A stretch of DNA of 5,387 nucleotides from Bacteroidota bacterium (GTDB lineage Bacteria > Bacteroidota > Rhodothermia > Rhodothermales > UBA10348): positions 1-5,387 of the forward strand of contig JAQCDI010000196.1 in assembly GCA_027620595.1 (NCBI GenBank), written 5' to 3'. The notes below the pieces were generated by a model. It was not told where the DNA came from, ran no database searches, and was given only the letters and a program-made list of their open reading frames with translations. Below, piece by piece: positions 1 to 5,387 of this stretch. Position 1 is the stretch's first letter. Every line of letters starts with the position of its first letter. A program made the translations under genes and the position numbers.

Positions 1-1
1 G

Positions 2-118
2 GTGATGGACATCCTGGTCGAACTGTCGGTCTACGAGATCCTGATCCTGGGCCTGCCGTGGGCCTTCTGGATCGACCGGGTTTTCCCCGAACGCCGCCTT
101 GCCGCTCAGGGCGCCTGA
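2..118 (+). CDS. C-terminal end of an unidentified, probably membrane-associated protein (partial)
   Basis: An open frame runs in from the left edge and stops at TGA (116-118), giving 38 visible residues. It contains a hydrophobic run, EILILGLPWAFWI, followed by a basic, polar tail (DRVFPERRLAAQGA). This looks like a last transmembrane or membrane-associated segment with a short positively charged cytoplasmic end. Codon third positions are almost all G or C, as in the neighbouring genes, which supports real coding. The GTG at 2 and ATG at 5 could in principle start a very small protein, but they are more likely internal codons because the frame is still open at the window edge. I do not recognise the family. 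The last 13 bases overlap the end of the convergent glycosyltransferase gene, and no terminator is visible. Confidence 0.6.
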   Translation: MMDILVELSVYEILILGLPWAFWIDRVFPERRLAAQGA

Positions 119-894
119 AACAGCCCGCATTGGCGGGAATGACGCAGGTAGATCTCAAAGGCAGCCCGGGCTTCGGCCGTAATGCGGAATCGGGGGTGTC
201 CCAGGACATTGCCGCGCACCCAGCGATGCCATCCGTAGGCCAGGAGGTCCCCGGGTGTGTTGCGCATCCGGCGCAGGAAGTGCTCCTGCTCCCAGAGGTT
301 GCCGCCGTGCGAGTAGCGCAGGTGCAGGTGCCCGGCCTCACGCATGGGCATGATGTGGTAGCCCCGCTCCATCCAGGCATGTTTGTAGGTCGTGTCCGAC
401 GTACGGCGCAGCTCGGGAAAACGGATGGAGTCGTCGCGCCGATGCAGGATCGTGGGCGGTACGCCACCCTTGAGCAGCCCATAGAAGGGATGGTCAAACC
501 AGAGCGGGTCATCCACGTGCATGAGCGTGGCGTAGAGCGTGACGGCGTCGGCATCGTGGCGCTGCAAGGCAGCCATCTGGCGCTCGATCCGCTCCGGAGC
601 CGACCAGTCGTCGTCGTCCCACTGCGGAACGACGAAGTCCCCGCGGACCATGTCCAGGGAACGGTTCCGCAGTTCCCCGATCGTCGTTTCCGGATTGTTA
701 TCGACGTGTCGATACACGATGCGTTCCGCGGGCAGGTCGGCAAGCAGGTCCTGCATGGGCGTGCGCCCGTTGTCGAGTACCACGAGTTCGCAGTGTTCCC
801 AGGTCTGCTCGGACCAGGACAGGATGGCCCGGCGGCACAGATCATGCCGGTCGGCCGTGACCATGACGCAGCTAACAAGGGGGGATGTGGACAT
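106..894 (-). CDS. Glycosyltransferase family 2 (GT-A fold) protein
   Basis: This is a predicted cytosolic glycosyltransferase that moves a sugar from a nucleotide-sugar donor to an unknown acceptor, plausibly in surface polysaccharide or glycan synthesis. From ATG 894 it is 262 residues. The N-terminus is a typical GT-A first strand (PLVSCVMVTADR), followed by a second strand ending in an acidic residue (ELVVLDNG, about residues 36-43). The metal/nucleotide-binding DXD equivalent is WDDDDW at about 92-97. A later SDTTYKHAW stretch (about 166-174) may supply the acceptor-side catalytic region. There is no signal peptide or obvious membrane segment, and the length suits a single-domain enzyme. 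An upstream TTG at 951 would add 19 residues (MSIYVPTFDD and onward) and has a weak AAAAGG before it. I prefer ATG 894 because the GT2 fold begins right after it and a promoter-like element lies between the two starts. Donor and acceptor cannot be read from the sequence. Confidence 0.88.
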   Translation of the reverse strand: MSTSPLVSCVMVTADRHDLCRRAILSWSEQTWEHCELVVLDNGRTPMQDLLADLPAERIVYRHVDNNPETTIGELRNRSLDMVRGDFVVPQWDDDDWSAPERIERQMAALQRHDADAVTLYATLMHVDDPLWFDHPFYGLLKGGVPPTILHRRDDSIRFPELRRTSDTTYKHAWMERGYHIMPMREAGHLHLRYSHGGNLWEQEHFLRRMRNTPGDLLAYGWHRWVRGNVLGHPRFRITAEARAAFEIYLRHSRQCGLFQAP

Positions 895-926
895 CAGCGC
901 GGGACAGTGAGAACGAAACGTGTCGT

Positions 927-934
927 CAAATGTA
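927..934 (-). promoter_or_regulatory. Candidate Bacteroidota-type -7 promoter element for the glycosyltransferase gene
   Basis: The minus strand reads TACATTTG here, an exact match to the TAnnTTTG -7 consensus of the primary sigma factor in Bacteroidota. It would place transcription start near base 920, about 25 bases before the ATG at 894. The nearest upstream TTG, a possible -33 element, is only 14 bases away, shorter than the usual spacing, so only half of the promoter is supported. If real, it rules out the alternative TTG start at 951 for transcripts made from here. An 8-base motif with two free positions can occur by chance. Confidence 0.3.
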
Positions 935-1073
935 GGCACATAAATGCTCAACGGGGGCCTTTTCTGAACGAATTCCGCGTTGGGAGGCCTGGCACAAGGA
1001 TTGCTTGATCAGGCGCGAACCCCTTCCTTGCCCCTCGTGTTGCTTTGCGCCGGTTGGCTCCGGCTATGTCTGC

Positions 1074-1847
1074 ATGCTGTGTTCCCCATCTGTTCGCCTC
1101 CTGTCACTGGGTCTGGTCTTACTGGCCGGATTGGCCGTGCCGTGTACCATCGCATTCGCTCAATCCGAATCGCGCGGGTCGTCGGATGAACAGCGCGATC
1201 GATCCATGCCCCGCATCTTGATCGATGACTTCGAGACGTACCGGCCTGGCGAGCTGCCGGTCAAGTGGCATGCGCAGCTCAATGGGGAATTGGTGCCGCT
1301 GACCCGGGATTTCGTCAATGAGCGCGAATGGTTCGAGGTGCGTGCCGAGCGCGGCAACCACTTTGTCCGGGCACACTCCCGCGGCGAGGCGGCCCACGTG
1401 AACATGGCCAACGGGAAAGACTTTTCCTGGGATACCCGCACGCACCCGGTACTGGCCTGGGACTGGCGGGCCATCACATTGCCCGAGGGCGCGCGGGAGG
1501 ACTCAGAACGCCTCAACGACTCGGGCGCCGGGATCTACGTCATGTTTGCAGTCGAAGGGGTTCTGATCAAACGGCCCCGCGTCATCAAGTATGTCTACAG
1601 CACGTCCTTGCCCGTGGGTACGGTCGTGTCCTACGGCAAACTGAAAGTGGTGGTCGTGGCCAGTGGTGCCGACGGTATCGGGCAGTGGCAGCACGTGGAA
1701 CGCAACGTGTTCGAGGACCACAAGCGGCTCTTTGGAGAACCCCCTCCGGTGCGTCCTCTGGTTATCCGCCTCTGGTCCGATGCGGACAACACGGACTCGG
1801 AAGCCACAGCCGATTTCGACAACGTGGTCCTGCTGCCGGGCTCCTAA
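1074..1847 (+). CDS. Exported DUF3047 domain protein
   Basis: From ATG 1074 this is a 257-residue secreted protein. Residues 1-29 form a Sec signal peptide: a short basic start (MLCSPSVRLL), a hydrophobic core (SLGLVLLAGLAV) and a type I cleavage site AFA|Q after residue 29. The Cys at 24 follows Pro, so this is not a lipobox. The mature part has the DUF3047 pattern: an early DDFE (51-54), WDWR (129-132), NDSGAGIYVMF (148-158), IKYVYS (171-176) and an acidic end, SDADNTDSEATADFDNVVLL. It looks all-beta, like a carbohydrate-binding jelly roll, but the family's function is unknown and I assign none. A TTG at 1005 with a weak AAGGA would extend it by 23 residues and bury the signal sequence, so ATG 1074 is preferred. 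It is divergent from the glycosyltransferase gene and its stop interlocks with the end of uvrA. Confidence 0.82.
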   Translation: MLCSPSVRLLSLGLVLLAGLAVPCTIAFAQSESRGSSDEQRDRSMPRILIDDFETYRPGELPVKWHAQLNGELVPLTRDFVNEREWFEVRAERGNHFVRAHSRGEAAHVNMANGKDFSWDTRTHPVLAWDWRAITLPEGAREDSERLNDSGAGIYVMFAVEGVLIKRPRVIKYVYSTSLPVGTVVSYGKLKVVVVASGADGIGQWQHVERNVFEDHKRLFGEPPPVRPLVIRLWSDADNTDSEATADFDNVVLLPGS

Positions 1848-4708
1848 CGCCGTTCGAGCAGCGGGGCCAGGAAGCGTCCCGTGTGGCTGGCCTCCACGGC
1901 GGCCACCTCCTCGGGCGTCCCTTCGGCCACCACGAATCCTCCCCGCACACCGCCGTCGGGACCCAGGTCGATGACCCAGTCGGCCGACTTGATCACGTCC
2001 AGGTTGTGTTCCACCACAAGCACGGAATGACCGGCCTCGACCAGGGCGTTGAAGGCATCGAGCAGCTTGCGGATATCGTCGAAGTGCAGGCCGGTCGTGG
2101 GTTCGTCGAAGATGTAGAGGATGCGATCCCGCGTGGTCTTGCCCAGGTGGGCAGCCAGCTTGATGCGCTGCGCTTCCCCTCCCGAGAGGGTGTTTGACGG
2201 CTGTCCGAGGCTCAGGTATCCCAGGCCGATGTCCTGAAGGACGGTCAATTTGCGCACGAGGGCCGCTTCGCCCGCAAAGAACTCCACCGCATCGTCCACC
2301 GTCAGGTCGAGCACTTCGTCGATGCTCTTGCCCTGGTAGCGGATCTCGAGGACGTCCTGCTTGTAGCGTTTGCCCTTGCAGGCTTCGCATTCGAGGTAGA
2401 GATCCGCCAGGAACTGCATTTCGATCTGGACGACCCCTTCCCCCTGGCACGTTTCGCACCGTCCGCCAGGTACGTTGAACGAAAAATAGCCTGGTTTCAG
2501 GCCGCGGATCCGGGCCTGATAGGTCTCGGCAAACAAGTTCCGGATGATGTCGAAAGCCTTGAGGTACGTGGCCGGGTTGGACCGCGGAGAGCGGCCGATG
2601 GGGGACTGGTCCACGAGTTCGACCGCATCCACGAGTTGGTGGCCCCTGATGGCCGTGTGTCGGCCCACTTTCACGTCCCCCGAGTGGGTCCCCTTGAGTT
2701 TGGCCAGGCCCTGGTAGAGGGTGTCCTGGACCAGCGTGGACTTGCCCGATCCCGAGACGCCGCTGATGCAGGCAAAGACGCCCAACGGGAAGGAAACCGT
2801 GAGGTTCTTGAGGTTGTGCTGGCGCGCTCCCTCGATGCGGATGGCCAGCATGTCATCGAGCGGCCGCCGCTTCGCAGGAACGGGAATCTGCTTGCGTCCC
2901 GAGAGATAGGCACCGGTCAGCGAGCGCGGATCTTCCAGCAGATGGGACAGCGGGCCCTGACTGACCACCTGCCCACCGTGGCGCCCGGCGCCGGGTCCCA
3001 TGTCCACGATGTGGTCGGCCGCGCGCATCATGGCCTCCTCGTGCTCCACGACCAGCACCGTGTTGCCGATATCGCGCAGGTGCTCGAGGATGCCGATGAG
3101 TCGGGAGGTATCCTTCGGATGCAGTCCGATCGACGGTTCGTCGAGGACATACATGCTGCCCACGAGCGAAGACCCGAGCGACGTGGCCAGATGGATGCGC
3201 TGGCTCTCGCCGCCGGACAGGGTCTGGCTGAGCCGATCCAACGTGAGGTATTCAAGCCCCACTTCCACCAGGTAATCCAGCCGCTTGCGGATCTCCTCGA
3301 CGAGGCGGCCAGCCACGGCCTGATCGTGATCGCTCAGTTCGAGCTCTTCGAAGAATGCCCGTGCTTCGGCCGTCGTCATCTGACCGATCTCCCCGATCGC
3401 ACGGCCGGCCACCTGCACGTATCCCGCCTCCTTGCGCAGCCGCGATCCTTGGCACTCCGGACAGAGCGAGTAGCCTCGGAAACGGGCGTGGAAGATGCGG
3501 TAATGCATCTTGTAGTTCTTCTTCTCGAGGTAGCGGAAGAGTCCGTGGATGCCACCGTAGTCGGCTTTGCCTTCCCAGATGATGGCCAGCGATCGCTCGT
3601 CAAGGTCTGCAAAGGGAATGTCGATGTTGATGCGTTCATCGGCGGCCACGCGGATCAGGTCCCGGAACCAGGGGCTCCAGGATTCGCCGCGGAAGGGTGC
3701 AATGGCGCCCTGCCGGATGGAAAGCGACGGATCGGGGATCACCAGGTCGGGATCGATCCCGGCGGTGCGTCCGAAGCCCTGGCAGGTAGGGCAGGCGCCG
3801 AGGGGAGAGTTGAACGAGAAGAGGTGCGGCGTGGGCTCTTCGAAGCGCATGCCATCTTCTTCGAAGAATCGGGAGAACCGTTCTTCCTCGGCCTGTCCGG
3901 CCAGGACGGAGACCACGTAGCCACCCCCTTCGTCGAACGCCTGTTCGACCGAGTCCGCGACGCGGGATTCCAGGGCTTCGTCCCCGGGACGCGCCGAAAG
4001 CCGATCCACCAGCACGAGCAGGCGCTCCTCGGCCACCTTGATGTCAGCCGCATCGGTCTCGTTGAGGTCGATCAGGGTTTCGCTCTTGCCCTTTTCTCGC
4101 TGCTTCTCCGTCGGAAGGGCCAGCAGGCGGAAGAAGCCGCGTTGCTTGAGCACTTTGAGCTCCTGCTCGAACGGGGCCTTGCGGTGCGAGGGGAACGGGA
4201 AGCAGAGGTAGAACCGCGTGCCCTCGGCCAGCGCGTTCATCAGGTGGCGCGCCACCGAGCGCGGCGAGTCCCGTGTGACGCGTTTGCCGGAGATGGGGGA
4301 GAAGGTTGCCCCGATCCGGGCAAAAAGCAGCCGCAGATGGTCATAGATTTCGGTCTGCGTGGCCACGGTCGAACGCGGGTTCTTCGAGACCGTCTTCTGC
4401 TCGATGGCGATGGCCGGGGCCAGGCCCGAGATGAGGTCCACGTCCGGCTTGTCCATGCGTTCCAGGAACTGGCGCGCGTAGGCGCTCAGGCTTTCCACAT
4501 AGCGTCGCTGCCCTTCGGCATAGATCGTATCGAAGGCCAGCGAGGACTTGCCCGACCCGGAAGGACCGGTGAACACGATGAGGCGGCCGCGCGGCAAGTC
4601 CAGATCCACGCCCTTCAGGTTGTGCTGCCGGGCCCCCCGGAGCACGATGGCCCGCTTGCGTTCGGCTTCGACGCGGGGTACAACGCTGGGTTTGGAGGTG
4701 GAAGCCAC
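1844..4708 (-). CDS. uvrA: UvrABC excision repair system subunit A (damage-sensing ATPase)
   Basis: UvrA dimers scan DNA in the cytosol for bulky lesions and load UvrB in nucleotide excision repair. The 954-residue product is full length (E. coli about 940) and has both ABC modules. Module 1: Walker A GPSGSGKSS (48-56), signature LSGGESQRI (497-505), Walker B MYVLDEPSIGLH (519-530). Module 2: Walker A GVSGSGKST (650-658), signature LSGGEAQRIKLA (841-852), Walker B YIFDEPTTGLH (865-875). A UvrB-binding region lies between about 131 and 250, so this is not a short UvrA2-type paralogue. The C-terminal zinc module is intact: CETC (751-754), 19 residues, then CEAC (774-777). CPTC (306-309) and CPEC (416-419) flank the insertion domain. 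The zinc ligands flanking the UvrB-binding domain are missing (see findings). The start is GTG at 4708, the first start codon in the frame, without a Shine-Dalgarno. I see no classical LexA box upstream. Confidence 0.98.
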   Translation of the reverse strand: MASTSKPSVVPRVEAERKRAIVLRGARQHNLKGVDLDLPRGRLIVFTGPSGSGKSSLAFDTIYAEGQRRYVESLSAYARQFLERMDKPDVDLISGLAPAIAIEQKTVSKNPRSTVATQTEIYDHLRLLFARIGATFSPISGKRVTRDSPRSVARHLMNALAEGTRFYLCFPFPSHRKAPFEQELKVLKQRGFFRLLALPTEKQREKGKSETLIDLNETDAADIKVAEERLLVLVDRLSARPGDEALESRVADSVEQAFDEGGGYVVSVLAGQAEEERFSRFFEEDGMRFEEPTPHLFSFNSPLGACPTCQGFGRTAGIDPDLVIPDPSLSIRQGAIAPFRGESWSPWFRDLIRVAADERINIDIPFADLDERSLAIIWEGKADYGGIHGLFRYLEKKNYKMHYRIFHARFRGYSLCPECQGSRLRKEAGYVQVAGRAIGEIGQMTTAEARAFFEELELSDHDQAVAGRLVEEIRKRLDYLVEVGLEYLTLDRLSQTLSGGESQRIHLATSLGSSLVGSMYVLDEPSIGLHPKDTSRLIGILEHLRDIGNTVLVVEHEEAMMRAADHIVDMGPGAGRHGGQVVSQGPLSHLLEDPRSLTGAYLSGRKQIPVPAKRRPLDDMLAIRIEGARQHNLKNLTVSFPLGVFACISGVSGSGKSTLVQDTLYQGLAKLKGTHSGDVKVGRHTAIRGHQLVDAVELVDQSPIGRSPRSNPATYLKAFDIIRNLFAETYQARIRGLKPGYFSFNVPGGRCETCQGEGVVQIEMQFLADLYLECEACKGKRYKQDVLEIRYQGKSIDEVLDLTVDDAVEFFAGEAALVRKLTVLQDIGLGYLSLGQPSNTLSGGEAQRIKLAAHLGKTTRDRILYIFDEPTTGLHFDDIRKLLDAFNALVEAGHSVLVVEHNLDVIKSADWVIDLGPDGGVRGGFVVAEGTPEEVAAVEASHTGRFLAPLLERR

Positions 4709-4823
4709 AGTCAGGAGGATTGATTGCAGACGTTGGGGGCAACCCGTGGGAAGGGCGCAAACCGTGCCAACGCACCAGTCTGCATGAGGATGCCGCTGCG
4801 GTGGTGAAATATCCCTGATGCCT

Positions 4824-4858
4824 GCGCCGGAGGCCGCTGGAACAGCGACCTCCGGCGC
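4824..4858. repeat. Strong stem-loop (inverted repeat) in the uvrA/BatA-type intergenic region
   Basis: The arms GCGCCGGAGG (4824-4833) and CCTCCGGCGC (4849-4858) are perfectly complementary. Inside them, after one C/A mismatch, CGCTG (4835-4839) pairs with CAGCG (4843-4847) around a GAA loop. The result is a 15-base-pair, very GC-rich stem in 35 bases. Neither side is followed by a T-run, so it is not a typical intrinsic terminator. It could be an operator or a structured 5' leader of the downstream BatA-type gene, or one copy of a dispersed intergenic repeat. The sequence alone does not decide between these. Confidence 0.75.
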
Positions 4859-4886
4859 CGTGTAGGAGGATCCTCATCGGCTGACG

Positions 4887-4904
4887 CGTCGCACCCGTCG
4901 CACC
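4887..4904. repeat. Two tandem copies of a 9-base unit
   Basis: CGTCGCACC occurs twice back to back (4887-4895 and 4896-4904), just before the start of the BatA-type gene. It is in the untranslated leader, downstream of an in-frame TGA at 4882-4884. It may be simple slippage or a two-site binding element; nothing favours one over the other. Confidence 0.5.
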
Positions 4905-4920
4905 CGCTTATTGCGCCCCA

Positions 4921-5387
4921 ATGACGTTCCTGAATCCGCTCTTTCTCCTGGGCCTGGCGGCGGCTGCCATTCCGCTGATCATCCACCTGTTCAACTTCCG
5001 CCGGCCGAAGCGCGTCAATTTCTCTTCGCTGGCCTTCCTGCACGAACTGCGCAAGAGCACGATGCAGCGGGTGCGGGTCAAGCAATGGCTGCTGCTTGCC
5101 CTTCGCACATTGGCCATTGCCAGTCTGGTCCTGGCCTTTGCCCGGCCCACCATGACTGGTCCGCTGGCAGCGCGGCTCGGTGGCGCGGGACGCACCACAG
5201 CGGCCGTGGTGCTGGACCGCTCCGCCTCGATGACCCTGCGCGACGGGGGCGGGGCCTACATCGATCAGGCCCGCTCGCTCGTCGAAGGCCTCGTGGGGCA
5301 GATGGAGTCGGGGGATGAGGTGTTGCTTGCACCCGTACCGGCTTCCGATGATCGAGCCACCTTCCATCAGCATGCAGCTGCCATATG
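4921..5387 (+). CDS. BatA domain / VWA-like inner-membrane protein (N-terminal part, runs off the right edge)
   Basis: The 155 visible residues match the N-terminal double-transmembrane domain shared by BatA/BatB-like (aerotolerance regulator) proteins, mostly of Bacteroidota and relatives. The first helix is within residues 4-24 (LNPLFLLGLAAAAIPLIIHL). It is followed by the family's basic loop (FNFRRPKRVNFSSLAFL), and the second helix is at about 56-74 (WLLLALRTLAIASLVLAFA). A von Willebrand factor A region then begins: AAVVLDRSASM contains the metal-site motif DxSxS at D99, S101 and S103. The expected topology is membrane-anchored with the VWA region outside the cytosol. Exact function is unknown; relatives are linked to stress tolerance or envelope complexes. 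An in-frame TGA at 4882 and no other start after it fix ATG 4921. There is no Shine-Dalgarno at normal distance. It is divergent from uvrA. I avoid the name batA because several paralogous families share this domain. Confidence 0.9.
   Translation, partial: MTFLNPLFLLGLAAAAIPLIIHLFNFRRPKRVNFSSLAFLHELRKSTMQRVRVKQWLLLALRTLAIASLVLAFARPTMTGPLAARLGGAGRTTAAVVLDRSASMTLRDGGGAYIDQARSLVEGLVGQMESGDEVLLAPVPASDDRATFHQHAAAI

Larger units (their letters stand above)
4709..4920. promoter_or_regulatory. Divergent intergenic region between uvrA and the BatA-type gene
   Basis: These 212 bases separate the two divergent start codons and must carry the promoters for both genes. I see no clear -35/-10 pair or TAnnTTTG element on either strand. 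The least GC-rich patch is around 4805-4813 (GAAATATCC). The region also holds a strong hairpin (4824-4858), an AGGAGG followed by a 10-base palindrome (4864-4875) and a 9-base tandem duplication (4887-4904). No LexA box of the E. coli or Bacillus type is visible, so SOS control of uvrA is not supported from sequence alone. Confidence 0.6.

Noticed and set aside
58..1008. A 316-codon open frame on the plus strand
   Set aside because: It is antisense to the glycosyltransferase, whose product has clear GT-A motifs; the plus-strand translation resembles no family.
987..1014. Imperfect inverted repeat GCCTG/CAGGC with inner CAAG/CTTG around the TTG at 1005
   Set aside because: The arms are only 5 and 4 bases with asymmetric gaps between them, which is weak enough to be chance.
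1005..1085. Zinc-ribbon-like CPSC ... CMLC pattern in the longer TTG-started version of the DUF3047 protein
   Set aside because: The cysteines fall across the region before and at the start of a good signal peptide. An N-terminal zinc ribbon ahead of a signal sequence makes no sense, so the pattern is more likely untranslated sequence plus chance.
2636..4723. A 695-codon open frame on the plus strand
   Set aside because: It lies opposite uvrA, which has every family motif on the minus strand. Long antisense frames are common in GC-rich genes, and the translation shows no recognisable domain.
4754..4770. Sigma-54-like TGGCACGGTTTGC on the minus strand upstream of uvrA
   Set aside because: The GG and GC elements are 8 bases apart instead of the required 10, so it would not be a functional -24/-12 promoter.
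4713..4807. AGGAGG (4713-4718) followed by TTG at 4724 opening a 27-codon frame on the plus strand, ending at TGA 4805-4807
   Set aside because: It has a non-ATG start, no recognisable product and no other support. Other genes in the window do not use strong Shine-Dalgarno sequences, so this is probably chance.
4709..4920. LexA (SOS) box upstream of uvrA
   Set aside because: I found neither a CTGT-N8-ACAG nor a GAAC-N4-GTTC type site in the intergenic region.
4711..5373. A 220-codon open frame on the minus strand
   Set aside because: It is antisense to the BatA-type gene, whose helices and VWA motif are unmistakable.
1..5387. Mobile elements, CRISPR arrays, tRNA or rRNA genes, toxin-antitoxin or defence cassettes
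   Set aside because: I saw no transposase or integrase motifs, terminal repeats, regularly spaced repeats or structured RNA sequences. Almost all bases are explained by five genes.

Overview
The window is high-GC (clearly above 60%) bacterial chromosomal DNA with dense coding. It probably comes from the Rhodothermota or a nearby FCB-group lineage. That placement is an inference from three things: a BatA-type (N-terminal double-transmembrane) von Willebrand protein, a DUF3047 protein, and a UvrA whose first zinc module is degraded in a way I recall from Bacteroidota-like UvrAs. None of the genes has a convincing Shine-Dalgarno sequence at its best start, and one candidate promoter resembles the Bacteroidota -7 element, which fits the same placement.

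Layout from left to right: (1) bases 2-118, plus strand: the end of an unidentified, probably membrane-associated protein. (2) 106-894, minus strand: a family 2 (GT-A) glycosyltransferase whose end overlaps the previous gene by 13 bases. (3) 895-1073: a divergent promoter region. (4) 1074-1847, plus strand: an exported DUF3047 protein. (5) 1844-4708, minus strand: full-length uvrA, the damage-recognition ATPase of nucleotide excision repair, whose stop codon interlocks with that of the DUF3047 gene. (6) 4709-4920: a 212-base divergent intergenic region with a strong 35-base hairpin, an unused AGGAGG and a 9-base tandem duplication. (7) 4921 to the right edge, plus strand: the start of a BatA/VWA-domain inner-membrane protein.

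The genes alternate in strand and do not form an operon or a recognisable pathway. They look like ordinary housekeeping and envelope genes packed tightly together. I see no mobile element, CRISPR array, tRNA, rRNA or defence cassette, and no strong case for a new multi-gene system. The observations most worth checking are the paired loss of zinc ligands on both sides of the UvrB-binding domain of UvrA and the hairpin between uvrA and the BatA-type gene.
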